A DNA stretch of 64,000 nt from Streptomyces flavofungini (lineage in GTDB: Bacteria; Actinomycetota; Actinomycetes; Streptomycetales; Streptomycetaceae), in assembly GCF_014650815.1 (NCBI RefSeq), contig NZ_BMVR01000005.1, forward strand, positions 1 through 64,000, given 5' to 3'. A program made the translations under genes and the position numbers. The stretch's first letter is position 1. Each line of letters opens with the position of its first letter. The notes beneath the pieces are model-generated. The model ran no database searches. It saw only the letters and a list, made by a program, of their open reading frames with translations, and had not been told where the DNA came from. Below, piece after piece: positions 7,703 to 16,396 of this stretch.

Positions 7703-9262
7703 TCATCGCCGGATGCCGGTCGCGAACGGCAGCGTGTTCACAAATGCCCGGTGGTGCTCGCGGTCGCACCACTCCAGCTTCAGATACGACTTTCCGGCCG
7801 AAGCCCGGATGGTCCGCTTGTCGCGGGCGAGGGCTTCGGGGGAGCGGGACGACACCGTGATGTAGCCGACCAGGTTGACGCCCGCGGCGCCGCTCGCCAG
7901 GTCCTCGCCGCGCTGGTCGAGGCGGGAGTGGGAGGCGATGTCGCGGGGGTCGACGGTGCGGTTCATCTTGGCCTGGCGGCTGGCCTCGGCCTCGTCGTTG
8001 GTCTTCTCCGTGAGCATCCGCTCGATGGCGACCTCGGTGGGTTCCAGGTCCATGGTGACGGCGACGGTGCGGATGACGTCGGGGGTGTGGACCAGGAGGG
8101 GCGCGAGGAAGTTCACGCCGACCGGGGTCATGGGCCACTCCTTCACCCAGGCCGTGGCGTGGCACCAGGGGGCGCGGGTGGACGACTCGCGGGTCTTCGC
8201 CTGCAGGTACGTGGGCTCCATCGCGTCCAGTTCGGCGGGCCAGGCGTTGCGCTTGGTCATGGCCTGGAGGTGGTCGATGGGGTGGTCGGGGTCGTACATG
8301 GAGTGCACGAGGGAGGCGAGGCGGCCCTGGCCGAGGGGCTGGCGGACGCGGATGTCGGCTTCCTGGAGGCGGGAGCAGATGTCGGTGAGCTCGCGGGCCA
8401 TGACGACGGCGAGCCCGGCGTCCTTGTCGAGCTTCTTGCCGCCGTGCGGGCGCGACGCGCGGGCCATGGCCTGGGCCTCGGCGGCGAGGTCGCGGGAGTA
8501 GTGCATGCAGGCGACGAGGTAGGCGCGGTGCTGCTCGCTGCTGGTGGAGACCATGGACTGGAGCTGTTCGTAGCTGTGCTGGAGCCAGGGCAGGGCCCGG
8601 TCGTCGCCGCGGTTGGTGACGTCCTTGGCGTGCGCGTCGGGGTCGGCGGGCAGGGTGCGGGCCAGCATCTGGATGCGGGTGACGAAGCCGTCGCCGTTGG
8701 CGACGTGCTTGAGGAGCGTGCCGAAGCGGTCGACGAGGGCTTCCTGGTCCTCGCTGTCGCGCAGGCCGACGCCGGGGCCCTCGATCTCGATGGCGGCGGT
8801 GACGGTGCGCCGGTCGGCGTGCAGGAGTACGGCGATCTCGTCCGGGCCGAAGGGCGCGGCGAGCCAGTTGATGCGGCCGATGCCGGGCGGCGGGCCGATC
8901 TCGACCTCGCGTCCGTCGAGGCGCACTCCGGCCTCGGCGACGGACGAGCGGTAGGTGGTGCCGCGGCGCAGGGAGCGCTTGTAGCTGCGGTTGATCTCGA
9001 ACCACTTGTAGAACGTGCGTCCCTTGAAGGGGAGGTACACGGCCGCGATCGCGATCAGGGGGAAGCCCATGAGCAGCAGGATGCGTGGGAGGAGGAAGGG
9101 GATGAGGATGCCGCACATCATGCCGAGGAAGGCGCCGCCGATGATGAGGGCGATCTCGCCGGTCTCGCGGTTGCGGCCGATGATGGCGTTCGGCCGGGCG
9201 CGGCCGATCAGATAGGTGCGGCGGGGCGTGACCGGTGGGGACACATGGGACTGGGTCGTCAA
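7703..9262 (-). CDS. SCO6880/PrgI-type membrane protein of the T4SS-like cluster
   Basis: A 519-residue protein with two hydrophobic segments near residues 38-80 (PrgI-like), followed by a long cytoplasmic region resembling the N-terminal part of VirB4 proteins (family often called SCO6880). It probably anchors the separate VirB4-like ATPase to the membrane. The start is TTG: it is preceded by a strong GGAGGTG ribosome-binding site 7 nt away and overlaps the upstream stop as TTGA, while no ATG/GTG fits as well. The next gene begins 28 bp after its stop. By order it should be cmdC (SCO4128), from memory. Confidence 0.82.
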   Translation of the reverse strand: MTTQSHVSPPVTPRRTYLIGRARPNAIIGRNRETGEIALIIGGAFLGMMCGILIPFLLPRILLLMGFPLIAIAAVYLPFKGRTFYKWFEINRSYKRSLRRGTTYRSSVAEAGVRLDGREVEIGPPPGIGRINWLAAPFGPDEIAVLLHADRRTVTAAIEIEGPGVGLRDSEDQEALVDRFGTLLKHVANGDGFVTRIQMLARTLPADPDAHAKDVTNRGDDRALPWLQHSYEQLQSMVSTSSEQHRAYLVACMHYSRDLAAEAQAMARASRPHGGKKLDKDAGLAVVMARELTDICSRLQEADIRVRQPLGQGRLASLVHSMYDPDHPIDHLQAMTKRNAWPAELDAMEPTYLQAKTRESSTRAPWCHATAWVKEWPMTPVGVNFLAPLLVHTPDVIRTVAVTMDLEPTEVAIERMLTEKTNDEAEASRQAKMNRTVDPRDIASHSRLDQRGEDLASGAAGVNLVGYITVSSRSPEALARDKRTIRASAGKSYLKLEWCDREHHRAFVNTLPFATGIRR

Positions 9263-10590
9263 CGCCCTTCACCTCCAGTGCTGTTCGGACGGCCGCGGTT
9301 GCCCGCGTGGGGGGTGTTGGAGGGGCTGGTACGGGGCGGGGGTGCGGCGGAGGGGACAGTTCCGCCGCCGTTGGGGGAGCCGGAGCGGTGGCCGTGGGTG
9401 GAGACACCGCTGCCGACGGCGTTGGCGGTGGCGGGCTGGGGCGGGGCGTCGCCGCCGCCCGCCTTGCCGCCGCCAGCCTTGCCGTTGGAGCGCGCGCTGT
9501 GGGTGCGGATGCCCTGGGCGACCCAGGCGGCGGGTGAGTTGAGGGCGGTGGCGGCGCGGTTCTCGGCGCCGCGCATGAGGCGGTTGTTGCGGGTGGCCAT
9601 GATGTCGTCGCCGAAGCCGGGGACGAAGCGGTAGATGGAGGCGCTGGCGAAGATGGCGAGGAGGATGACGGAGAGCCCGGACACGACGGCGGACAGGGAG
9701 TCCGGCCCGTCTTCTCCCTGCAGGGCGCCCGCGATGCCGAGGACGATCACGATGATCGGCTTCACCAGGATGATCGCGACCATCAGTCCGGCCCAGCGGC
9801 GGATGCGGCCCCAGGTGTTCTTGTCGACGAGGCCGGAGTAGACGACGGTGCCGAGGAGCGCGCCGACGTAGAGCATGGCGGCGCGGATCACCAGTTCCAG
9901 GCAGAGGATGCCGGCGGCGGCGATGGACACGGCGGAGACGACGATCAGCATGATCGGGCCGCCGCCGATGTCGGTGCCCTTGTCCAGGGCTTGCGAGAAC
10001 GTGCCGAAGAACTTGTCGGTCTCGCCGCCCACCGATTTGGCGAGCACCTCGGAGATGCCGTCGGTGGCGGACACGACGGTGGCGAGGATCAGCGGGGTGA
10101 ACGCGGAGGCGAGGACCGTCAGCCACAGGAATCCGATGGCTTCGGACAGTGCGGTGAGCATCGGTACGCCGCGGATCGCGCGCTTGGCGACGGCGAGCAG
10201 CCACACGATCAGCGTCAGGACGGTCGAGGCGGCGAACACCACGGCGTACTGCTGGAGGAACTTCTCGTTGGTGAAGTCCACCGCGGCGGTGTCGTTCACA
10301 TACTCCGTGAGCTTGTTGACGATCCAGGACGCGGCGTCGCCGAAGCCACGGGCGAGGGAGGAGAGGGGGTCGAGCTTGGAGAAGGCGCCGTCGTCGGTGG
10401 GGGACTTGGGGGTGCCGCTGTCGCCGCCTTCGCCTTGTTCGCAGTACTTCTTGGCGGGGCCGTGGATCAGCGCGCAGGGGTCGTCGTCGGGCGCGGCCGC
10501 GGCGCGCGTGGCGAAGAGGAGCACGGCGGTCTGCACGGCCGCGACGGCGGCGGTGACTGTGAGGACGGGACGGCGGCGGCTACCGGGCAT
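9259..10590 (-). CDS. Polytopic membrane protein, VirB6/TrbL-like
   Basis: A 443-residue protein with an N-terminal signal-like segment (cleavage plausible after ATRAAAA), an extracytoplasmic stretch with two Cys, then about six transmembrane segments between residues 110 and 350 and a long Gly/Pro/Ser-rich tail. The topology fits VirB6/TrbL channel components. The ATG at 10590 overlaps the upstream stop by 11 bp and its stop overlaps the TTG of the next gene. By order it should be cmdD (SCO4129), from memory. Sequence alone cannot show it forms a channel. Confidence 0.8.
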   Translation of the reverse strand: MPGSRRRPVLTVTAAVAAVQTAVLLFATRAAAAPDDDPCALIHGPAKKYCEQGEGGDSGTPKSPTDDGAFSKLDPLSSLARGFGDAASWIVNKLTEYVNDTAAVDFTNEKFLQQYAVVFAASTVLTLIVWLLAVAKRAIRGVPMLTALSEAIGFLWLTVLASAFTPLILATVVSATDGISEVLAKSVGGETDKFFGTFSQALDKGTDIGGGPIMLIVVSAVSIAAAGILCLELVIRAAMLYVGALLGTVVYSGLVDKNTWGRIRRWAGLMVAIILVKPIIVIVLGIAGALQGEDGPDSLSAVVSGLSVILLAIFASASIYRFVPGFGDDIMATRNNRLMRGAENRAATALNSPAAWVAQGIRTHSARSNGKAGGGKAGGGDAPPQPATANAVGSGVSTHGHRSGSPNGGGTVPSAAPPPRTSPSNTPHAGNRGRPNSTGGEGR

Positions 10591-11422
10591 ACGTGAACCC
10601 TCCGTACCCTTCGACCGCCTTGGCGATCTCGTCGGAGTTGGACGCGCGGTCGTCGCCCGGGACGGGGGCGGGACCTTCCTTCTGGGAGTGCGTGGTGATC
10701 TTCCAGTCGCCGTCGACCCACTCCAGCTGCATGGTGATGGTGAACCAGCTGCTGGTGACCGGCTTGGTGGACTGCTCACCGGCCAGGCCGAGCAGTCCGC
10801 CGCACCAGACGGCCACGGTGGCCCTGCCGTCGGCGAACTCGGTGACCTTGGTGCCGATCGGGCTGGTGCGGGAGACGAACTGGAAGCCGCTCGGCGTGCT
10901 GCCGTCCGCCTTCAGGCCCACGTTCTTGAAGAAGTCGGCGGTGTACGCCTTGTCGAGGTCCGCCTTGAACCTGCCCACGCTGGCCGGGGCCATGATGGCC
11001 TTGAGGATGCCGTCCCGCTTGGACTTGTCGAACATCTCGGCGGAGCCGAGCGCCACGGCGTAGTTGGCAGCGGCGCTCTGGGCCCCTTGCTGGCTCTTGG
11101 CGTACCCCGAGGCGATGCCGGTGGCGCCCTTGCCGCTCACCGGCTTCTCCCCCGTAGGAGCCGTGGGCGCGGCCTCCGTCCCCTTGCCGCCCCCGCGCCC
11201 CCCGTCCCCGCCCCCGTCGGACGACGAGTCGTCGCGGTTGGCGAAGGCGATGGCGGCGATGAGGAGGACGACGACGCCGATGACGGTGACGACGCTGCGG
11301 GAGGGGGACCGGCCCGCGCCGCGTCCTGGTCTGCGGGAGCCGTACCCGTCGGCGCCGTCGCCCTCCGGGAGCCGCGTCCGGGTCTCGCCCGTGCCGCCGA
11401 AGAGGTCATCGTCATCGCTCAT
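10580..11422 (-). CDS. Bitopic membrane protein, VirB8-like architecture
   Basis: A 280-residue protein with a charged, low-complexity cytoplasmic N-terminus, one transmembrane segment at about 43-61, a Gly-rich linker and a C-terminal extracytoplasmic domain (about 100-270) ending in a region that resembles NTF2/VirB8 folds (WFTITMQLEWVDGDWKITTHS). That arrangement matches VirB8-type scaffold proteins, though the resemblance is architectural. It overlaps the TrbL-like gene by 11 bp. By order it should be cmdE (SCO4130), from memory. Confidence 0.75.
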   Translation of the reverse strand: MSDDDDLFGGTGETRTRLPEGDGADGYGSRRPGRGAGRSPSRSVVTVIGVVVLLIAAIAFANRDDSSSDGGGDGGRGGGKGTEAAPTAPTGEKPVSGKGATGIASGYAKSQQGAQSAAANYAVALGSAEMFDKSKRDGILKAIMAPASVGRFKADLDKAYTADFFKNVGLKADGSTPSGFQFVSRTSPIGTKVTEFADGRATVAVWCGGLLGLAGEQSTKPVTSSWFTITMQLEWVDGDWKITTHSQKEGPAPVPGDDRASNSDEIAKAVEGYGGFTYAR

Positions 11423-11603
11423 GCCGCGTACGTCCCCTCAACCTCTTGCTTGACCGCGCTAACCGCCAGGTGCACCCGATACGACGGTAGCCGGGCCGGC
11501 ACCCGCGCGGGCGCGGTGTGGTGACTGGACATCAGGGAGTTGCAACCTCAGCCGGTGGGCGCGTCGGACGGGGGGGAATCCGGTGGAAGCCGGGGAGCGG
11601 GTG

Positions 11604-11912
11604 TCAGACCGCCATGCCGTAGACGATGGTGAACAGCGTGCCCAGCGAGCCGATGATGAAGACGCCGGTGAGACCGGCGATGATCAGGCCTTTGCCCTGT
11701 TCCGCGCTGAAGGTGTCGCGCAGGGCCGTCGCGCCGATGCGTTGCTTGGCGGCGCCCCAGATCGCGATGCCGAGGCACAGCAGGATGGCGACCGCCATCA
11801 CCACCTCGATCATCACCCGCGCCTCGTTGCCCAGGCTCCCGAAGGGGCCCCAGTCGGGGGCGATCCCACCGATGATGGTGTTGATGTCGCCCTTCTCGGC
11901 TGCCATAAGCAT
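11604..11912 (-). CDS. Small two-TM protein, VirB2/TrbC pilin-like
   Basis: A 102-residue protein with two transmembrane helices (about 34-55 and 76-100) separated by a short basic loop, the size and topology of VirB2/TrbC-type subunits. It lacks an obvious cleavable signal peptide, so calling it a pilin is inference. It is the first gene of the T4SS-like operon, and the 360 bp upstream should hold the operon promoter. The ATG at 11912 has GGTGAG 6 nt upstream; a second ATG two codons later is possible. A 181-bp gap to the next gene leaves room for internal regulation. Confidence 0.75.
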   Translation of the reverse strand: MLMAAEKGDINTIIGGIAPDWGPFGSLGNEARVMIEVVMAVAILLCLGIAIWGAAKQRIGATALRDTFSAEQGKGLIIAGLTGVFIIGSLGTLFTIVYGMAV

Positions 11913-12276
11913 GTGTAACTCACCGCCCCTAGTGGGTTGTTCTCGCGCCTCTGCCCGCCTCTGCCTACCCAGTGCAGAGGACGAGGCTCATTGTCGCTGA
12001 CAATCGGTCCGGCGCGTGCCGCCTTGACGTCATTTGTTGGCCGACTTCGCACGTTTCGTCGTACGCAGCCCGCGTAGGCGTTCGGCGGCGGGCGCAGAAC
12101 GCTATACGAAGGAACGTATGGTCACTCTGTGTATCACGCGGGGTGACGTCGGGCAATGAATGTCCGGCGTGGCCACTGACGTCAACTCAGGCGGGCCCGG
12201 GGCGAGGCTTCCAGACGGGGCGTCAGGTCGGGGGCGGGGCGCGATCGGCGGGTGTTCGGCGTGGGGGCGGCGGGTG
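11913..12276. other. Intergenic region upstream of the T4SS-like operon
   Basis: No credible gene in this 364-bp gap. It is less GC-rich than its surroundings and must contain the promoter for the minus-strand operon starting at 11912. It holds an inverted repeat ATACG-N6-CGTAT at 12104-12119 and a TCAC-N5-GTGA element at 12134-12146. Either could be a regulator site, but both are short. Confidence 0.5.
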
Positions 12277-14268
12277 TCAGCGCAGGCCTTCGAAGTCGCC
12301 GAGGCCGCCGCGGACGACGTACGCGCAGTCCGTGTAGCGGTAGCCGCCCTGGACCTTGGCGCCGTCGCTGTGGTCGCGGACCAGGTTGCCGGCGCCGGTG
12401 CCGCGCTTGTAGAGGAAGTGGTACTCGCCGGCGGGCAGCCGCAGGGTCTTCTGCGGGTAGCTCCGGCCGCTGGCCTTGCAGGCCTTGGCGCGGCCGTCGG
12501 CCCGGGAGCTGTACGTGGTGCAGCCGAGGCAGGGGCCGAGCTTGATGCTGCCGGTGGCGGGGCCGGTGAAGAGGATCTCGACGGTGCTCGGGCCGTCGTT
12601 CTTGATGACGAACTCCTGGCCGGAGCCGGGTCCGCGCTGCGCGGGCAGCTTGTGGCCCGCCTGCGGGCGGGCGGCGGCGACCTCGGCGGCGATGGCGATG
12701 GTGCGGGCGCGCTTGCGCTTGCCGCTGTCCTTGTACGTGTCGGCGAAGCCCGAGAGCGTCTTGGCGGCCTCCGCGTAGCGGCCGTCCTTGAAGTCGTCGA
12801 CGCCGCAGGCGTAGCTGCCGGACCGGATGGTGGCCGAGGTCCTCGCGCGGAGCGGGGCCGCGGTGTCGCCGGGCAGGGTCTCGGCGGTGGTGCGGATGGC
12901 GCGCAGCTCGGTGGTGGCCGAGCAGGGGTCGGGGCCCTTCAGTTCGTCGGCGCGTTCGTCGACGGCGGCGCGGATGCCGGGGACGACCTTCGCGGCGGCG
13001 GCGGACGTCGGGAAGGTGCTCATGAGTTCCCGCAGGTCGGTGCCGCCGCCGGTCTTGCCGAGGGAGGTCATGCCGCAGGCGTAGAAGGAGTCGGCGAGGC
13101 GGTTGTCGGGCCAGCTGGCGAGGCGGCCGAGGCGGTCCTTGCCGAGGCTGTCGGGCAGGGTGCGCAGGTACTTCAGCGGCTCGATGGCCTCGCAGTACTG
13201 GCGGTCGGCGTAGGGCGCGGCGACGGACTTGTAGTACGTGTCGAGGCGGTCGGGGACGCGGTCGGCGGCGCGCGAGCCGGCGTGGTCGCGGAGGAGGCCG
13301 CGGTAGGTGCCGAGGGCGTCGCGGTACTCGCTCTCGGTGGCCGTGAACGGGCGGCCCTCCTGCGCCTTGACGAGCCGGTCGGCCTTGTCGAGGCGGTCGA
13401 GCAGCATCTCTTCGACGGCCTCGTCCTGCGCGGAGTCGTAGGCGAGGGCGCCGGAGGCGGGGACGGCGAGCAGGACGATGCCGAGCCCGGCGGCGATGGG
13501 TGCGCGCAGCCGCCAGCCGATGGGCGTGCGGCGGGCCCGGCGGGCGGCGTCGGCGGCGGCGAGCACGAGCACCACGGCGTACCCGAGCAGGGCGCCGCCC
13601 GGGACGCCGTCCACGTCGGCGGGCAGGGCGACCAGGAGCAGCGCGGCGGTGGCCGCCCAGCACAGGGCGGCGGGCACCCAGGCCCGGATGAGCACATAAC
13701 CGAGGCCGAGCCCGGTCAGGTTGAGCAGCGCGGCGGCGACCGGCCGCAGCGGCTCCGGCGGACCGGGGTCCGGCGCGGGCGCCCTGGGGGTGGCCGGGGG
13801 CTCCAGGAGTTCGGGGGTGCCGTAGGGCGAGGGTGCGGGCGAGGCCGAGGGTGCGGGCTGGGGGTGCTGGGGCGGGCCGTACGCGGGCGGGCCGTACGCG
13901 GCTGGGACCGGTGCGGCCGGGGTAGTCGGGGCGGGTGGTGCGGGTGGTGTGGCCGGGGCGTAGGAGGGCGGCGGGGGTGAGGCGGGCTGGGCGGGCGGTG
14001 CGGCTTGGGCGTGCGGTGCGGGCTGGGCGTGCGGTGCGGGCGGCGCAGGCTGCGCGGGTGCGGCCGGAGGCTGTGCCGGGGGCGGACCGAAGCTGCCCGG
14101 GGCGTCGGCCCCCGGGGCGGTGCTCCCCGAGGTGTCGACCGGGGCGTCAGAGGCGTAAGGCTGGACGCTGTCAGCCGTCTGGCCTGCGGTGCCGTCCTCC
14201 GGTCGCCGGTCCCGGGGCTCGTCCCCGGGCTCGTCTCTCGGCTCGTCGCGCGGTCCGTCGGTTGCCAC
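12277..14268 (-). CDS. Large proline-rich membrane protein of unknown function
   Basis: A 663-residue protein. Residues 1-175 are extremely Pro/Ala-rich and disordered, with repeated AYGPPAYGPP- and PHAQPAPHAQ-like tracts. Four hydrophobic segments follow (about 178-290), then a C-terminal extracytoplasmic domain of about 370 residues with paired Cys residues (YCEAIEPL, FYACGMTS, YACGVDDF, LGPCLGCTTY, YTDCAYVV) that probably form disulphides. The GTG at 14268 has GGGGGGAG just upstream. I recognise no enzyme family. It sits between the T4SS-like operon and a cell-wall hydrolase, and may belong with them, but it has its own promoter. Confidence 0.75.
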   Translation of the reverse strand: MATDGPRDEPRDEPGDEPRDRRPEDGTAGQTADSVQPYASDAPVDTSGSTAPGADAPGSFGPPPAQPPAAPAQPAPPAPHAQPAPHAQAAPPAQPASPPPPSYAPATPPAPPAPTTPAAPVPAAYGPPAYGPPQHPQPAPSASPAPSPYGTPELLEPPATPRAPAPDPGPPEPLRPVAAALLNLTGLGLGYVLIRAWVPAALCWAATAALLLVALPADVDGVPGGALLGYAVVLVLAAADAARRARRTPIGWRLRAPIAAGLGIVLLAVPASGALAYDSAQDEAVEEMLLDRLDKADRLVKAQEGRPFTATESEYRDALGTYRGLLRDHAGSRAADRVPDRLDTYYKSVAAPYADRQYCEAIEPLKYLRTLPDSLGKDRLGRLASWPDNRLADSFYACGMTSLGKTGGGTDLRELMSTFPTSAAAAKVVPGIRAAVDERADELKGPDPCSATTELRAIRTTAETLPGDTAAPLRARTSATIRSGSYACGVDDFKDGRYAEAAKTLSGFADTYKDSGKRKRARTIAIAAEVAAARPQAGHKLPAQRGPGSGQEFVIKNDGPSTVEILFTGPATGSIKLGPCLGCTTYSSRADGRAKACKASGRSYPQKTLRLPAGEYHFLYKRGTGAGNLVRDHSDGAKVQGGYRYTDCAYVVRGGLGDFEGLR

Positions 14269-14470
14269 GGTCGGCTCCCCCCAGCCGTAGGACGCACACC
14301 ACCGAGCACGGGTGTGCGTACGGGTCGACGTTCCCCATCCCCATGGGTCGACCCAACTCCCCTACATTCCGCCAAAGTTGGCGCTGCGTCAATCGCCCGT
14401 CACGGGCAGTTTCCGCTCCGGCGCGCGCCTGGCGCGGGGTGCGGGGCGGGTTCGGCCATGAGCGTGAGGG

Positions 14471-14686
14471 CTACTCCGCGAAGTGGTCGAATTCTCCGGC
14501 CTGTACGCCGAGTACGAACGCGTCCCACTTCCTGCGGGTCGTCGTGACGACGCGGTCCGGGCTGTCGGTGGTGCGCAGGTGCACCGTGTCGCCGGGGCCG
14601 AAGGCGAGCTCGATCCAGGGGCCCGGGCCGTCCGGCCCGGCCGGGGCGGCGCGGACCCAGTCGAGGTCGGCGGGGGTGTCGGGCAT
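14471..14686 (-). CDS. DUF397 family protein
   Basis: A 71-residue protein with the DUF397 signature layout: an acidic N-terminal W-containing segment, a central VHLRTTDSPDR strand and a C-terminal KWDAFVLGVQAGEFD helix. DUF397 proteins usually pair with an XRE-family regulator and are common in Streptomyces; here no XRE gene is adjacent, so it is an orphan. The function is unknown. Confidence 0.8.
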   Translation of the reverse strand: MPDTPADLDWVRAAPAGPDGPGPWIELAFGPGDTVHLRTTDSPDRVVTTTRRKWDAFVLGVQAGEFDHFAE

Positions 14687-14848
14687 GGCCGTCCTCCTTG
14701 GTGACGCGGGGTGGGATCACCGTAGCCCGGGAGCCGGTGCGCGCCCCCGGAAAACTCCCGTGGGCCGCGTGCTCAACAGCCCTGTGGCGGCGCCCCCGCC
14801 CCTACACTGAGGCCGGGCGGACTCCCGGTGGCGGAAGGGCGGTTGACG

Positions 14849-16069
14849 GTGCGTAAGGCATGGTTGCTCGCGGGCGTCGCGTTCAGCGGGTCCATAGGAT
14901 TCATGATGCTGCTCGTCGTCGGGACCTTCGTCGCGGCGGGGAGCCTCGCGGAGCAGTCGGGGGGCGGCGGGAACGTCGGGCTCGCCAAGGGTGCCGTGCC
15001 CGCCTCGTACCAGCCGCTGGTGAAGAAGTGGGGCAATCTCTGCAAGGCCATCAACCCGGCCCTGCTCGCCGCGCAGCTCTACCAGGAGAGCGGGTTCAAC
15101 CCGCGCGCGCAGAGCCCGGCGGCGGCGCAGGGGATAGCGCAGTTCATCCCCGGGACCTGGGCCTCGCACGGGCTCGACGGCGACGGCGACGGCGACCGGG
15201 ACGTGTGGGACCCCGAGGACGCCATCCCGTCCGCGGCCTCGTACGACTGCAAGCTCGCCAAGTACGTGAAGGACGCGCCCGGCGATCCGACGAAGAACAT
15301 GCTCGCCGCGTACAACGCGGGCGCGTACGCCGTGATCAAGTACGGCGGGGTGCCCCCGTATCGCGAGACGCAGAACTACGTCAAGATCATCACGACCCTG
15401 GAGAAGAGTTTCGCCCGGCCCATCGACCGGGTGAATCCCTCGCAGCAGGCGGCGGGCGCCATCTACTACGCGCAGAAGAAGCTCGGCACCGAGTACCTGT
15501 GGGGCGGCAACGGAACCGCCGACCAGGGCGGCAAGTTCGACTGCTCGGGGCTGACCCTGGCCGCGTACCGCAGTGTCGGCATCGACCTGCCGCGGGTGGC
15601 CAACGACCAGTACAACACCGGGCCGCACCCCAAGCGGGAGGAACTGCTCCCCGGTGACCTGGTGTTCTTCTCGGACGACCTCAGCAACTCGCGCGCCATC
15701 CGGCACGTGGGGATCTACGTCGGCGGCGGCTACATGATCGACGCCCCCCGGCCCGGCGCGGTGATCCGCTTCGACCCGGTCGATACGCCGGACTACTTCG
15801 GGGCCACGCGGGTCACCAAAGATGGCGCAAAAGCGATCCCCGAGAAGCCGGTGGAGAAGCTCGTGGAGCGGTCCGGAGGGAAAGCTGAGAAGCCGGAGAA
15901 GCCGGAGAAATCAGAGAAGCCTGCGAAACCTGACGAGTCGACGAAGCCGGAAGAGGGCTCGGGCGTGGATCCCGAAGGCGGACCCGCCGAGGAACCTTCC
16001 GATTCGCCTTCGGGAGGGCCCACCGGCCGTCCCTCCGGGCGACCCGCGGACGAGGGCGTCGAGGTCTGA
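14849..16069 (+). CDS. Secreted SLT lytic transglycosylase / NlpC-P60 hydrolase
   Basis: A 406-residue bifunctional peptidoglycan hydrolase. After an N-terminal membrane/signal segment, the SLT domain has the catalytic Glu in LYQESGFNP and a GIAQFIPGTW motif. The NlpC/P60 domain has catalytic Cys in KFDCSGLTLA and His in IRHVGIYVGGGYMID. The tail is rich in Lys-Pro-Glu repeats, then Gly/Ser/Pro. I chose the GTG at 14849 because GAAGGG lies 9 nt upstream; a GTG at 14828 would add seven residues. In S. coelicolor the equivalent (SCO4132, from memory) also follows the cmd genes. A wall-cutting enzyme beside a T4SS-like cluster is the usual role of VirB1, but it is on the opposite strand. Confidence 0.88.
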   Translation: MRKAWLLAGVAFSGSIGFMMLLVVGTFVAAGSLAEQSGGGGNVGLAKGAVPASYQPLVKKWGNLCKAINPALLAAQLYQESGFNPRAQSPAAAQGIAQFIPGTWASHGLDGDGDGDRDVWDPEDAIPSAASYDCKLAKYVKDAPGDPTKNMLAAYNAGAYAVIKYGGVPPYRETQNYVKIITTLEKSFARPIDRVNPSQQAAGAIYYAQKKLGTEYLWGGNGTADQGGKFDCSGLTLAAYRSVGIDLPRVANDQYNTGPHPKREELLPGDLVFFSDDLSNSRAIRHVGIYVGGGYMIDAPRPGAVIRFDPVDTPDYFGATRVTKDGAKAIPEKPVEKLVERSGGKAEKPEKPEKSEKPAKPDESTKPEEGSGVDPEGGPAEEPSDSPSGGPTGRPSGRPADEGVEV

Positions 16070-16396
16070 CCCGGACCCGCGCCGTCGACCGTCCCGCCGG
16101 GGAGCGGAGGGCGCGCGCACGGCGCGCGCGGCGCTTGAGCTGGCTTGAACCCTCCGTCAGAGCAACCCCCTGAGCTGCGGCGATGAATCTCTCTTCGATA
16201 ACGTCTGAGTGATCTTTCGGTGGAGAGTGGAACGTATGGAAGGGGACCAGGCGTTCCCTTGTCTGGTACGGCACGTACGCGAAGAACAGCGCGGGGAGCA
16301 CTGAACCAGCGGCACGACTGCACTGACCACGGGGGTTGAGGGAAGGGCGCACGACCGCGTGCGCTCGCGAGTGCGAGGACAAGGGGCCACAGCATC
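16070..16396. other. Intergenic region upstream of the PAP2 gene
   Basis: A 327-bp gap. A GC-rich inverted stretch near 16105-16135 could end transcription of the hydrolase gene. A 22-codon ORF at 16236-16304 has GGAGAG about 9 nt before its ATG but no other support. No riboswitch fold was recognised by eye. Confidence 0.4.

Noticed and set aside
12134..12146. TCAC-N5-GTGA upstream of the T4SS-like operon as a BldD box
   Set aside because: The pattern has few fixed bases and is expected many times by chance in 64 kb; without binding data it is not a supported site.
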